Assembly: GCF_008973665.1 (NCBI RefSeq)
Contig: NZ_WACP01000006.1
Coordinates: 124,001 to 188,000 of the forward strand
Length of the DNA: 64,000 bases
DNA from: Paenibacillus tengchongensis
Lineage (GTDB): Bacteria; Bacillota; Bacilli; Paenibacillales; Paenibacillaceae
Reading direction: 5' to 3'
Position 1 is the first letter of the stretch. Every line of letters starts with the position of its first letter. Made by a program: the position numbers and the translations under genes. Below, in pieces: positions 53,820 to 62,163 of the stretch. The notes under the pieces were generated by a model that did not search any database, was not told the origin of the DNA, and worked only from the letters and a program-made list of their open reading frames with translations.

Positions 53820-53923
53820 GTTACATCCGGATGGTGCTGTATGGCGGCTGCCGCCTTTATATTATTTTAAAATATTCCTAAATTTTTATAGATTTTTCAA
53901 GAGAGCTATGCTATACTCATGGC

Positions 53924-54079
53924 ACAAGGAAAGGAGGTGCGTTCACATCAATAATGACATGTTGAACGTATCCCTTACCCGGACCAACTGCTAATATCAG
54001 CTTTGGTGGCGCGGGATACGGATCATAAGTTTTAACTAGCGCCTCGGGTAGAGAGACCGTCTTCGGACGGTCTTTTTTA
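53924..54079 (+). ncRNA. Candidate structured RNA or orphan leader, about 155 nt
   Basis: An extended -10 box (TGC-TATACT at 53912-53917) predicts a start near 53924. A perfect Shine-Dalgarno (AAGGAGGTG) follows at 53931. Hairpin 1 is 53940-53968 (CGTTCACAT with ATGTTGAACG). Hairpin 2 is 53967-54020 (CGTATCCC with GGGATACG, inner ACCAA/TTGGT and CTG/CAG). TACCCG in its internal loop (53976-53981) can pair with CGGGTA at 54045-54050, a possible pseudoknot. The RNA ends at a TTCG-loop terminator (54054-54079). A short frame ends ...LTRTNC at 53994. No plus-strand gene follows. I match no known riboswitch class. Confidence 0.6.
54054..54079 (+). terminator. Strong UUCG-loop terminator
   Basis: AGACCGTC-TTCG-GACGGTCT, a perfect 8-bp stem with a stable tetraloop, followed by TTTTT. 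Confidence 0.95.
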
Positions 54080-54108
54080 TTTTACATTGGTTTGGACGTA
54101 GACATAAG

Positions 54109-54147
54109 AAAAGAGGACAACGCAGATCCCTCCGTATGCCCTCTTTC
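54109..54147 (-). terminator. Terminator after the 38-codon ORF
   Basis: On the minus strand AAAGAGG...CCTCTTTTC with a long loop, then T-rich sequence. It is about 90 nt after the ORF stop and supports a minus-strand transcript through 54240-54356. The 53751-54239 stretch otherwise holds only the tRNA terminator and the candidate RNA. Confidence 0.55.
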
Positions 54148-54239
54148 CTTACGCAGCAGCCTGAGAAGCCGGTTGCCGCTTATTTGATTCACCTGCTATT
54201 TTCACCTGTTATCCAGGCTTTGACTGTAGAAGAATGTAC

Positions 54240-54356
54240 TTATGATTTACGGTTCGTATAGAAATCAATAATGTCATTCACAGTGCGGAGCGGCTCCGCT
54301 TCCTTGCGGGCAGTGTCCGCGCCCTGCTTGAGTTTTTCATGCGTATTCGCAGTCAC
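54240..54356 (-). CDS. Possible 38-residue protein
   Basis: GTG 54356 to TAA 54240. The peptide contains NTHEKLKQGADTARKEAEPL and ends NDIIDFYTNRKS, a helical, well-mixed composition with codon use like that of neighbouring genes. An in-frame TGA lies three codons upstream, so it is not the end of a longer frame. The ribosome site is moderate (AAAGGG, 10 nt spacing). A terminator follows. It could be a real small protein or the remnant of a larger gene; I recognise no family. Confidence 0.4.
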   Translation of the reverse strand: MTANTHEKLKQGADTARKEAEPLRTVNDIIDFYTNRKS

Positions 54357-54717
54357 TTGTTGTCATCCCTTTCGAATATTGGCTTGCTGTATATGGAGCT
54401 GCATTTGATGTTCCCGGCGCCTCTATTTATTACCCCGATCTCCGGAAAACAACGCACATTTGCTCGTATTTTTGTGAAGCCTTTGTGTCGTGTCAGGAAT
54501 AGCCGCGGCTCCATAAATCTTCGGACTTTCAGCCTCTGTTGTCTGCAAACCTCTTGATGTATATATCGGTACATTTATTTAAAATTTTATATTCCCTTCA
54601 CCCTCCCTATCCCCTCTGCTTAAACCATACTGTAACGACAAAAAACGTCTTCCTAACGTAATCTACGTTAAAAAGACGCTCAAAATGACTCTTCATTTTG
54701 ACAGCTTTGTTAGCTGT
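54357..54717. other. Gene-poor stretch upstream of the 38-codon ORF
   Basis: 361 nt with no convincing gene. A 73-codon minus-strand frame exists (54353-54574), but it lacks a ribosome site and a protein-like composition. The right end holds the trmD terminator (54639-54680). The middle part (54400-54540) could be the leader of the 38-codon ORF; I see no clear promoter. Confidence 0.5.
54639..54680 (-). terminator. Terminator after trmD
   Basis: Nested inverted repeats on the minus strand: CGTCTT...AAGACG enclosing TAACGTA/TACGTTA, followed by TTTTTTG. It closes the ylxM-ffh-rpsP-khpA-rimM-trmD operon. Confidence 0.85.
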
Positions 54718-55593
54718 CTATTCCTTCTCTCGCCCCTGCCGCTTTAAGCGTTCAACCGTCTGGCGGTCTTTGGCTGGCAGGTCCGCTGTATCCAGCAGAT
54801 CCGGACGGCGTTCCAGCGTGCGCTGAAGCGCCTGCTCCCGCCGCCACTGTTCAATATTGGCGTGATGTCCGCTCAGCAGAATGTCCGGTACTTTCCAGCC
54901 GCGAAACTCTACAGGACGCGTATAATGCGGGTACTCCAGCAAGCCGGTGCTGAAAGAATCCGTAACCGCAGAGGTTTCATTACCTAGCGCGCCCGGCTGC
55001 AGCCGCACGACGGAGTCGATTACTGTCAACGCCGGTAGCTCCCCTCCCGTCAGAACATAGTCTCCGATGGACAATTCATCGGTCACCAGATGCTCGCGGA
55101 TCCGCTCGTCATAGCCTTCGTAATGGCCGCAGATAAAGATCAGATGCTGCTCCTGGGCCAGTTCCTCGGCTATCTTCTGGTTGTAAGTGCGCCCTTGAGG
55201 ACACATCAGGATAATGCGCGGCTTGGTTGAAGCGTCTGCCTCTGATCTGAATGGAGCAACTGATGCCGGAGCATCGACGTCAGAGACTCTTCCCTCCGCA
55301 TGAAGCGTCTCTGCATCGCCCTTACCTGTCATTTTCCCTGGAGTTTCTTGCTGCTGCGCAAGTTCTAGTACATGCTCTACCGCCGCAAAAATCGGGTCCG
55401 GCTTCAGCACCATCCCGCCGCCGCCCCCGTAAGGCGTATCATCCACACTGCCGTGCTTGTTGCCCGAGAAATCGCGGAAGTTGACAGCGTTCAGGCTGAC
55501 AATTCCCTTGTCGCGGGCTTTGCCCAGAATGCTTGTGCCAAACACTCCTTCGCACATCTCCGGGAAGAGGGTCAGCACGTCAATCCGCATCAT
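54718..55593 (-). CDS. trmD: tRNA (guanine37-N1)-methyltransferase TrmD with an internal insert
   Basis: 291 aa, against about 245 for most TrmD. It methylates G37 next to the anticodon and prevents frameshifts. Knot and SAM-binding motifs are intact: [33 protein letters not shown] and [14 protein letters not shown]. An insert of about 42 residues (about 82-123, Glu/Ala/Asp-rich) interrupts the N-terminal domain before the strand [15 protein letters not shown] 55593 and ATG 55590 are adjacent at the rimM stop; either may be used. Confidence 0.97.
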   Translation of the reverse strand: MMRIDVLTLFPEMCEGVFGTSILGKARDKGIVSLNAVNFRDFSGNKHGSVDDTPYGGGGGMVLKPDPIFAAVEHVLELAQQQETPGKMTGKGDAETLHAEGRVSDVDAPASVAPFRSEADASTKPRIILMCPQGRTYNQKIAEELAQEQHLIFICGHYEGYDERIREHLVTDELSIGDYVLTGGELPALTVIDSVVRLQPGALGNETSAVTDSFSTGLLEYPHYTRPVEFRGWKVPDILLSGHHANIEQWRREQALQRTLERRPDLLDTADLPAKDRQTVERLKRQGREKE

Positions 55594-56114
55594 GGCAGCA
55601 GCCCTTCCATCAGACGGATGGTCACTTGTTGCGCCTTGATATCCACATTCAGAACGACATCCTTGATGACCGGGATGAGAACCTCAGCACCTTTCGCCGG
55701 CTTCACCACCCAAACGTCATTTGCGCCCGGCTGCAGAATTTCCGTGATTACACCCAGCGGCTGTTCCGGCTTGCCCTCGATATAGACGGTGCAGCCCACG
55801 ATTTGATGGAAGTAATATTCGTCCTCCGACAGCTCGACGAGATCATCGCTTGGCACCTTCAGCAGGCTGCCTTTGTATTTCTCGATCTGATTGATATTGG
55901 TGAAACCTTTCAGTCTGACGATATAGGTCCCCTTATGCTCTCTGGCCGCTTCGACCTCTACTTCAATTCTGGCACCGCCGTCTTCCGGTACGATCAGCAG
56001 CTTGCTGCCTTCCGCGAAGCGGACCTCCGGAAAATCGGTGCGCGACACCACCTTGATCTCGCCGCGGATTCCGTGCGTATTCACCAGCTTACCAACGGTC
56101 AACTCTTGCGTCAT
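55590..56114 (-). CDS. rimM: 16S rRNA processing protein RimM
   Basis: 174 aa from ATG 56114 with GGGAG 8 nt upstream. RimM assists 30S head assembly and binds S19. N-terminal RimM domain ([21 protein letters not shown]) and C-terminal PRC-barrel ([26 protein letters not shown]) are clear. The upstream 50 codons of open frame lie in the intergenic region. Confidence 0.97.
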   Translation of the reverse strand: MTQELTVGKLVNTHGIRGEIKVVSRTDFPEVRFAEGSKLLIVPEDGGARIEVEVEAAREHKGTYIVRLKGFTNINQIEKYKGSLLKVPSDDLVELSEDEYYFHQIVGCTVYIEGKPEQPLGVITEILQPGANDVWVVKPAKGAEVLIPVIKDVVLNVDIKAQQVTIRLMEGLLP

Positions 56115-56229
56115 TCCTTTCGCTCCCTTCTCTTGCCTTATCCCCCGGCATAATGATTGATCCTTCTTATATATTTCAACAAAAAGGAGCCGGGATATAC
56201 GATCCCTGGCCCCTTCTTGAACGCATCCA

Positions 56230-56460
56230 TTAAGATAAAATATCAACGGTAACGCGCTTATCACTTTTGACTGCTGCCGATGTGACTACTGTACGGAGCG
56301 CTTTGGCGATCCGCCCCTGCTTGCCGATAACCTTACCGACATCATCAGGATGAACGGAGAGCTCATATACAATCAGGTGATCCTTCTCCACAGTCCGTAC
56401 CGCCACATCCTCGGGATGATCCACTAAAGCCTTAGCAATAACGCCAACTAATTCTTCCAT
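56230..56460 (-). CDS. khpA: KH-domain RNA-binding protein KhpA (YlqC)
   Basis: 76 aa from ATG 56460. The single KH domain has the GxxG loop in VGKVIGKQGRIAKALR. KhpA pairs with KhpB in other Firmicutes to regulate RNA and cell-wall growth. Position between rpsP and rimM is conserved across Firmicutes. A weak ribosome site (GAGGG) lies upstream. Confidence 0.95.
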   Translation of the reverse strand: MEELVGVIAKALVDHPEDVAVRTVEKDHLIVYELSVHPDDVGKVIGKQGRIAKALRTVVTSAAVKSDKRVTVDILS

Positions 56461-56482
56461 AGAGGACCCTCGCAATCAGTCA

Positions 56483-56755
56483 TTATTTCTGTTGCTTCAG
56501 CTCATGGAACTTCTTCATCACGCCTGCTTTGGAAAGCAGATTGCGGACGGTATCGGATGCTTGTGCACCAGTTTGAAGCCATTTCAGAGCTTTTTCCTCA
56601 TCGATCTTCACAACCGCTGGTTGTTCAATCGGGTTATAATAACCGATTTCCTCGATGAAACGTCCGTCACGAGGGGACCGGGAATCGGAAACCACTACGC
56701 GGTAGAAAGGCGCTTTATGCGCACCCATCTTTTTCAAACGAATACGTACTGCCAC
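56483..56755 (-). CDS. rpsP: 30S ribosomal protein S16
   Basis: 90 aa from GTG 56755 (reads [11 protein letters not shown]) with GGAGGTG about 6 nt upstream, the same length as B. subtilis S16. [20 protein letters not shown] and [13 protein letters not shown] are family motifs. Three further codons upstream are open but would place the start inside the ribosome site. Confidence 0.97.
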   Translation of the reverse strand: MAVRIRLKKMGAHKAPFYRVVVSDSRSPRDGRFIEEIGYYNPIEQPAVVKIDEEKALKWLQTGAQASDTVRNLLSKAGVMKKFHELKQQK

Positions 56756-57056
56756 TTGATTCACCTCCTTAGAAAAGTATTAGAAAATAGGAAAGCTTTA
56801 TAAAAACCTTTTGCCATCCCACCCAAACCCACCCTTCCTAAGGGAGGGCCCCAAGGGCTGCCGCCCTCTGGACACCCGCCAGTGCAACTGGCGAAGGAGC
56901 TTGGGGAGACGGGACCTTGCGACGAGTAGTGGTAAGAGCGCTTGCCGTCCCTACGGGACCCGCTTAACTGTGGCGCTATATTGCTGCTGCAATGTCAAAA
57001 GCTGAAAACCTAAGATCAAAAGCTTGCTCGATCTTCTGATGTTGTACTATGTCAGA
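56756..57056. repeat. GC-rich inverted-repeat region between ffh and rpsP
   Basis: 301 nt without a gene. It contains several hairpin-forming units: CGCCAGT-GCA-ACTGGCG (56877-56895 region), GGGAGGGCCCC stretches, CGTCCCTACGGGACCCG, and AAGATC...GATCTT at 57012-57035. The composition differs from the flanking genes. It looks like one of the intergenic repeat elements common in Paenibacillus, but only a genome search can tell. No clear promoter for rpsP is seen. Confidence 0.45.
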
Positions 57057-58445
57057 TCAACGGAACGGGAACTTCATGCCCTTGCCGCCGCCGAGACTCT
57101 TCAACTGCTTCATGGCGTTCTTCTTGCCGCCCTTACCCATGCCGCCCATCATGCCGGAGAACTGCTTCATCACCTTGCGCATTTCATCGAACTGCTTGAT
57201 GAGGCGGTTGACCTCGGCGACGGACGTTCCGCTGCCGGCGGCGATGCGCTTGCGGCGGTTGTGGTTGATAATCTCAGGCTGGGCCTTCTCAGCCTTTGTC
57301 ATCGAATGCACAATCGCTTCGACGCGGCCCATCTGCTTGTCATCCACCTTGAGGTCTTTCATGCCCTTGGCTTTGCCCATACCGGGCAGCATATCAAGGA
57401 TCTGATCCAGCGGGCCAAGCTTCTTCACCTGGTCCATCTGCTCCAGGAAATCATCGAACGTGAATTCCGCGTTACGCATCTTCCGTTCCATTTCCTTGGC
57501 CTTCTCGGTATCAATGTTCGCCTGGGCTTTCTCAATCAGAGAGAGCATATCGCCCATGCCGAGAATACGGGATGCCATCCGCTCCGGATGGAACGGCTCC
57601 AGGGCGTCGATCTTCTCGCCCAGTGCAGCGAACTTGATCGGACAGCCGGTGACGGCTTTGACGGAGAGTGCGGCACCGCCGCGGGTATCGCCGTCGAGCT
57701 TCGTCAGTACAACCCCGGTCAGCTCCAGCTGCTTGTTAAAGCTGTCGGCTACGTTGACCGCATCTTGACCGGTCATGGCATCGACCACCAGCAGCACTTC
57801 GTCAGGGCTGACTGTCGTATGAATCTGCTTCAGCTCTTCCATCAGCTCTTCATCGATATGCAGGCGTCCGGCGGTATCGATAATGACATAATCCAGGTTG
57901 TTGTCCTTCGCATGCTGGAGCGCCTGCCTAGCAATCTCCACCGGACTGGTCTGGTCTCCCAAGGAGAACACCGGCACCTTGATCTGCTCGCCGAGAATCT
58001 GCAGTTGCTTAATCGCCGCCGGGCGGTAGATATCCGCAGCTACCAGCAGCGGGCGGTGGTTGCCCTTCTGCAGGAGCTTGGCCAGCTTGCCGGAGGTGGT
58101 TGTCTTACCGGCACCTTGCAGACCGGCCATCATGATTACAGTCGGCGGCTTGTTTGCCTTAGCCAGCTTGGCCTGGCTGCCGCCCATCAGCTCGGTCAAT
58201 TCCTTGTTGACGATGTCGATGATGACCATGCCGGGAGTAAAGCTGTCCATCACTTCTTTGCCGACGGACTTCTCTTTCACCTTGGCTACGAAATCCTTGA
58301 CGACTTTGAAGTTAACGTCGGCTTCCAGAAGCGCCAGACGCACTTCACGCATGGCTTCGTTGACATCGTCCTCGGAAACCTTGCCTTTGCCGCGCAGCTT
58401 GCTGAACACATTCTGCAATCTGCCGGTCAAGCCCTCAAATGCCAT
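57057..58445 (-). CDS. ffh: Signal recognition particle protein Ffh
   Basis: 462 aa. Ffh binds signal sequences and 4.5S/6S-type SRP RNA and docks with FtsY. N domain (residues 1-90), GTPase G domain with G1 MMAGLQGAGKTT, DIYRPAAIKQLQ and VVLTKLDGDTRGG, then the Met-rich M domain (about 300-462) ending GGGKGMKFPFR. Follows ylxM by 18 nt. Confidence 0.98.
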   Translation of the reverse strand: MAFEGLTGRLQNVFSKLRGKGKVSEDDVNEAMREVRLALLEADVNFKVVKDFVAKVKEKSVGKEVMDSFTPGMVIIDIVNKELTELMGGSQAKLAKANKPPTVIMMAGLQGAGKTTTSGKLAKLLQKGNHRPLLVAADIYRPAAIKQLQILGEQIKVPVFSLGDQTSPVEIARQALQHAKDNNLDYVIIDTAGRLHIDEELMEELKQIHTTVSPDEVLLVVDAMTGQDAVNVADSFNKQLELTGVVLTKLDGDTRGGAALSVKAVTGCPIKFAALGEKIDALEPFHPERMASRILGMGDMLSLIEKAQANIDTEKAKEMERKMRNAEFTFDDFLEQMDQVKKLGPLDQILDMLPGMGKAKGMKDLKVDDKQMGRVEAIVHSMTKAEKAQPEIINHNRRKRIAAGSGTSVAEVNRLIKQFDEMRKVMKQFSGMMGGMGKGGKKNAMKQLKSLGGGKGMKFPFR

Positions 58446-58463
58446 ATCGGGTTCTCCCTTCCG

Positions 58464-58820
58464 TTACTCTAACCTCTGCAATGCATCCACAATTTCATTT
58501 AAACGCTCTTTGTATTCACTGGGCACTATGTCGCTGCCGGAAAGTCCGCGAAGTTCCTCCAAATGCCTGCTGCGCAGCTCATGCTTCACCAGCAGTCCAA
58601 GCTTCTCTTCGTAATTCTCCAGCACCTGCTCCGCCCGTTTAATATGTTCGTAGACAGCCTGGCGGCTGATTTCAAATTCCGCGGCGATCTCCCCGAGGGA
58701 GAAGTCATCATGGAAATAATATTTAAGGAACGTTTGCTGCTTATCCGTTAACAGCCGCTCATAGAAAGCGAACAGCAAATTGATCCGGTTGGTCTTCTCG
58801 AGCCGATCTTCCTGACTCAT
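58464..58820 (-). CDS. ylxM: YlxM/UPF0122 helix-turn-helix protein
   Basis: 118 aa from ATG 58820 with AAGGGAG 8 nt upstream. YlxM is a small protein co-encoded with ffh that associates with SRP in streptococci. The sigma-4-like helix-turn-helix is seen at FSLGEIAAEFEISRQAVYEH. Seven codons further upstream are open but before the ribosome site. Confidence 0.95.
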   Translation of the reverse strand: MSQEDRLEKTNRINLLFAFYERLLTDKQQTFLKYYFHDDFSLGEIAAEFEISRQAVYEHIKRAEQVLENYEEKLGLLVKHELRSRHLEELRGLSGSDIVPSEYKERLNEIVDALQRLE

Positions 58821-58966
58821 CAAGGGCACTCCCTTCGTCAAGGAAAAACACTTTACAGCCTCACAACGTCACTTATCATACCTAAAACAAAGAAAGATGT
58901 CAAGCACTTTTACTTGTCATCTTTCTCCGGATGAAAAATAATTTTGTAAGGCCGCTCCTTCCGCCA

Positions 58967-59614
58967 TCAGCGGATTGGCAGCAGGTAGATCAGGACTGCG
59001 AAGAAGTGGGTTACGCTGCCCGCCAGCACGAACATATGCCACACGGCATGATGGAACGGGAATCCGCGCCACACATAAAAGATCGTTCCCAGCGTGTACA
59101 GAATACCGCCTGCAACAAGAAGCGTCATTCCCCCGCTGGCGACAACGGCGGCAAGCGGGCTCCAGGCGATGACGATCAGCCAGCCCATGGCGATGTAGAA
59201 GATCGTCGACATGAACAGGAATCTTTTGACGAAAAAGGCTTTGAACAGGACACCGAACAGGGCGATGCCCCAGATGATCCCGAACAGGCTCCAGCCGAGC
59301 GGTCCGCGGATCGCCACCAGCAGAAAAGGCGTATAGGTACCGGCAATAAACAGATAAATCGAGGAATGGTCGAAGAATTCGAAGAGATCCTTCCATTTCC
59401 CTTCCTTCAGGCTGTGCACCAGTGTGGAATTGAGATACAGCAGCAGCATGGTCGTTCCGTATATCGAGAAGCTGACCACATGCCAGGCGGTACCTTCCAG
59501 ACTGGCATAAACAACGAGCAGAACCAGTGCGGCGATGCTCAGTACCGTACCGATTCCGTGCGTGATGGCGTTGGCGACCTCTTCCCGGCGGCTGTAAGTA
59601 TGCGTGTTGGCCAT
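58967..59614 (-). CDS. Hemolysin III family (YqfA/PAQR-type) membrane protein
   Basis: 215 aa with about seven membrane helices. The metal-site motifs of the PAQR/hemolysin III family are present: NAITHGIG near residue 17, FFDHSSIYLFIAGTYTPFLL in the middle and FPFHHAVWHMFVLAGS near the end. The biochemical role is uncertain; lipid hydrolase activity has been proposed. The ATG at 59614 has a modest ribosome site. Confidence 0.93.
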   Translation of the reverse strand: MANTHTYSRREEVANAITHGIGTVLSIAALVLLVVYASLEGTAWHVVSFSIYGTTMLLLYLNSTLVHSLKEGKWKDLFEFFDHSSIYLFIAGTYTPFLLVAIRGPLGWSLFGIIWGIALFGVLFKAFFVKRFLFMSTIFYIAMGWLIVIAWSPLAAVVASGGMTLLVAGGILYTLGTIFYVWRGFPFHHAVWHMFVLAGSVTHFFAVLIYLLPIR

Positions 59615-59692
59615 AACAAAATCCTTCCATTTCGGTTTTCTTCTATTATATCCTGTTCTGCGTAGCCATTCCAGCCGCGCGGACGGGCACGA

Positions 59693-61210
59693 TTACAACT
59701 GATATAATTCCTTATACTTGGTTTCCAGGTAATCGGCCAGATAATCCGGGTTCAGCGGTTCGCCGGTCACCTGCTCAATAATCTGCGAAGGGGTGAGGCT
59801 CGCGCCGTGACGGTAGATCTTCTCCGTCAGCCATTCCTTGATTGGCAGCAGGTTGCCTTCGGCAATCAGGCTGTCGAATTCAGGAAGCTCCTTGCGGAGC
59901 GTATGCACGATTTGCGCCGCATACATATTCCCCAGTGAGTAGGAAGCGAAATAGCCGAAATCTCCGCCCGACCAGTGTACATCCTGCAGGACGCCAAGTG
60001 CGTCCGTCGGAGGAGTAATGCCCAGATATTCCTGGTATTTTGCATTCCATACCTTCGGCAGATCTTTGACCTCCAGGCCTTCATTAAAGATTTGCTTCTC
60101 AATCTCATAGCGCACAATAATATGCAGGTTGTAGGTCAGCTCATCGGCTTCGATGCGGATGAAGGAATTGGCTACACTGTTAATCGCCCGGTAGAACTCT
60201 TCCACTTCCACCTTAGCCAGCTGATCGGGGAAATGCTGCTGCAAATCGCCATAGTAGCGTTCCCAGAAGGCGCGGCTGCGGCCAATGATATTCTCCCACA
60301 GACGGGACTGCGATTCATGGATGCCCATGGAAGCCCCCTGCGCCAGCGGCGTGCCGACCAGCTCCTTGCTGATATTCTGCTCGTACAGCGCGTGTCCGCC
60401 CTCATGCAACGAGCTGAAGATCGCGCTGGTTACATTATCGAGCAAATAATTGGTCGTGATGCGCACATCGCCCGGATTCAGTCCGGTTGCGAACGGATGC
60501 ACGCTTTCGTCCAGCCGGCCGGCGTCAAAGTCGTAGCCCATCTGCCCTAGCAAAAAGAGGCCGAATTTCTCCTGCTGCTCTTTAGCGAAGATTTCGCTTA
60601 AGAAGCCGGTATCCGGCTTGTTCGGCGAGGCGCTGATCGCTTCCACCAGCGGTACCAGGCGGCTGCGCAAGCGGCCGAACAGCTCGTCTACCTTATCGGT
60701 GGTCAGATCTGGCTCGTACATGTCCAGCAGCGTATCGTATCTGGTGTCTTTTACACCCCAGTAGTCGATAAATTTCTGTTTCAACTCCACAATCTTGCTC
60801 AAATACGGCTCAAAGGAAGCAAAATCATCGTTATCCTTGGCCTCTTCCCAGATCGTCTGCGCCGTTGCGGAGAGCACGGAATACTCTTCAAACAGTTCGG
60901 GCGGAATCTGATTGCTGCGTTCATATTCCTTGCGGCTATCCGCCACCAGCTTATTCTCGGCTGCGCTCAACTGATTCATCACCGCCGGACGGCTGAAGAA
61001 TTCCACCAGCTCGCTCATCTGCGGTGAGGTCTGCAGCTTGAAGGACTCGGTGCTGAGAATGCCGATGGTACCCGAGCGCATCTCCACTCCCTTGCGCGGC
61101 GCGCCGGTCCGCAAATCCCAGTGCATCAGTGCAATTGCTTCGTTGTAGGCCTGAATTTTGCCCAGCAGTGCCTTAAAAATATCCCATTGTTCCCGGACTG
61201 ATTGTTCCAC
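59693..61210 (-). CDS. M32 family metallocarboxypeptidase (thermostable carboxypeptidase Taq type)
   Basis: 505 aa starting at GTG 61210. It removes C-terminal residues with a metal cofactor. The HExxH motif is HEGGH at residues 269-273 (His269, Glu270, His273), with the third ligand Glu in GIHESQSRLWEN. All-helical M32 fold, full length. Divergent from carbonic anhydrase. Confidence 0.96.
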   Translation of the reverse strand: MEQSVREQWDIFKALLGKIQAYNEAIALMHWDLRTGAPRKGVEMRSGTIGILSTESFKLQTSPQMSELVEFFSRPAVMNQLSAAENKLVADSRKEYERSNQIPPELFEEYSVLSATAQTIWEEAKDNDDFASFEPYLSKIVELKQKFIDYWGVKDTRYDTLLDMYEPDLTTDKVDELFGRLRSRLVPLVEAISASPNKPDTGFLSEIFAKEQQEKFGLFLLGQMGYDFDAGRLDESVHPFATGLNPGDVRITTNYLLDNVTSAIFSSLHEGGHALYEQNISKELVGTPLAQGASMGIHESQSRLWENIIGRSRAFWERYYGDLQQHFPDQLAKVEVEEFYRAINSVANSFIRIEADELTYNLHIIVRYEIEKQIFNEGLEVKDLPKVWNAKYQEYLGITPPTDALGVLQDVHWSGGDFGYFASYSLGNMYAAQIVHTLRKELPEFDSLIAEGNLLPIKEWLTEKIYRHGASLTPSQIIEQVTGEPLNPDYLADYLETKYKELYQL

Positions 61211-61248
61211 TATGGATCCACCCGCTTTCTATGTTTTACCCGCTCCTC

Positions 61249-61277
61249 TTGATGATACTTTTTTGAATGAGTATAAT
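61249..61277 (+). promoter_or_regulatory. Carbonic anhydrase promoter
   Basis: TTGATG at 61249-61254, a 17-nt spacer and a perfect TATAAT at 61272-61277. The transcript would have a leader of about 75 nt containing two copies of TTTGAAGTATT. Confidence 0.8.
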
Positions 61278-61358
61278 CAACTTCAGAGCTACATCTCTAA
61301 TTTGAAGTATTAAAGGTTTGAAGTATTTACACATTTTGATTTGGGAGGAAGCATGGTC

Positions 61359-61925
61359 ATGAGTCAAATCACAAAAATTATGGATTTTAACAAGCAATTT
61401 GTCGAGAAAAAAGAATACGAAGCTTATCTGACCAGCCGCTTTCCCGATAAAAAAATGCTGATCATCACATGCATGGACACCCGGCTTGTGGAGCTGCTGC
61501 CTAAGGCGATGAATTTCAAGAACGGTGATGTTAAAATCATCAAAAATGCGGGTGCGGTCATTTCCCAGCCCTTCGGGAGCGTCATGCGCAGTGTAATGGT
61601 CGCTTTATATGAGCTGGACGCCGATGAAGTCATCGTCGTGGGCCACTATGAATGCGGCATGGCCTCGCTGAATGCGGAACGGATGATTAACTCGATCAAA
61701 GAGCGCGGCGTTTCCGAGGAAGTACTCAGCACACTTGAAAATTCAGGAATTAAGCTGACGAAGTGGCTGCGCGGGTTTGACAACGTTCAGGACGGGGTAA
61801 TTCAGACTGTGGAGCTGATTAAGCGCCATCCCTTACTCCCCCCCAAGGTACCTGTACACGGCATGATCATCGATCCGTCTACCGGAGCGCTTGAACTCGT
61901 CGTTGACGGGTATAGCGGAGCATAA
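61359..61925 (+). CDS. Beta-carbonic anhydrase
   Basis: 188 aa from ATG 61359 (GGGAGG, 10 nt); an ATG two codons earlier has a spacing of only 4 nt. It interconverts CO2 and bicarbonate. Zinc ligands and the Asp/Arg pair are in place: Cys38, Asp40 and Arg42 in CMDTRL, His96 and Cys99 in GHYECG. This is the short clade typical of Firmicutes (YtiB-like). It ends at a strong terminator. Confidence 0.95.
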   Translation: MSQITKIMDFNKQFVEKKEYEAYLTSRFPDKKMLIITCMDTRLVELLPKAMNFKNGDVKIIKNAGAVISQPFGSVMRSVMVALYELDADEVIVVGHYECGMASLNAERMINSIKERGVSEEVLSTLENSGIKLTKWLRGFDNVQDGVIQTVELIKRHPLLPPKVPVHGMIIDPSTGALELVVDGYSGA

Positions 61926-61948
61926 GGCAACTCTCTGAACTCTTTTTT

Positions 61949-61981
61949 GACGGAGATCCACGGGATCTCCGTCCTTTTTTT
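61949..61981 (+). terminator. Terminator after carbonic anhydrase
   Basis: GACGGAGATCC-ACG-GGATCTCCGTC, an 11-bp perfect stem, followed by a T-run. Confidence 0.95.
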
Positions 61982-62019
61982 GCGGAATTTTTGCGGAATT
62001 TTTGCGGAATTTTTGCGGA
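61976..62019. repeat. 11-bp tandem repeat, four copies
   Basis: TTTTTGCGGAA repeats about four times, starting in the T-tract of the preceding terminator. It looks like a slippage-prone minisatellite. Confidence 0.85.
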
Positions 62020-62095
62020 CAGAGTTACTTTATGGGCTTAATAAGCAGCTTTCGTAATATTTTTTTGCAAAAATAAAAAAGTTTTTAATTAAATT

Positions 62096-62124
62096 TGAAA
62101 CCTCCGCGAACCTGCTGACGTATT
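62096..62124 (+). promoter_or_regulatory. Candidate ECF-sigma promoter
   Basis: TGAAAC at 62096-62101, a 17-nt spacer and CGTATT at 62119-62124. This matches the TGAAAC...CGTA form of sigma-W/X-type promoters better than a sigma-A promoter. It is 40 nt upstream of the membrane-protein gene. Confidence 0.5.
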
Positions 62125-62163
62125 ACCGTGCATACCATAATTCTAGGAGGGTATCTATACTCA

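Noticed and set aside
53931..54079. T-box or other known riboswitch
   Set aside because: The GGTGGCGCGGG stretch recalls a T-box, but the T-box AGGGTGGNACCGCG signature and specifier loop are absent. FMN, SAM, M-box, fluoride and guanidine consensus elements are not seen either.
54353..54574. 73-codon minus-strand frame beginning MYRYIHQEV
   Set aside because: No ribosome site, unusual Arg/Lys/Phe composition, and it overlaps the better-supported 38-codon ORF.
58917..59630. 237-codon minus-strand frame overlapping the hemolysin III gene
   Set aside because: Frame-shifted shadow of the same gene; it lacks the membrane pattern and PAQR motifs.
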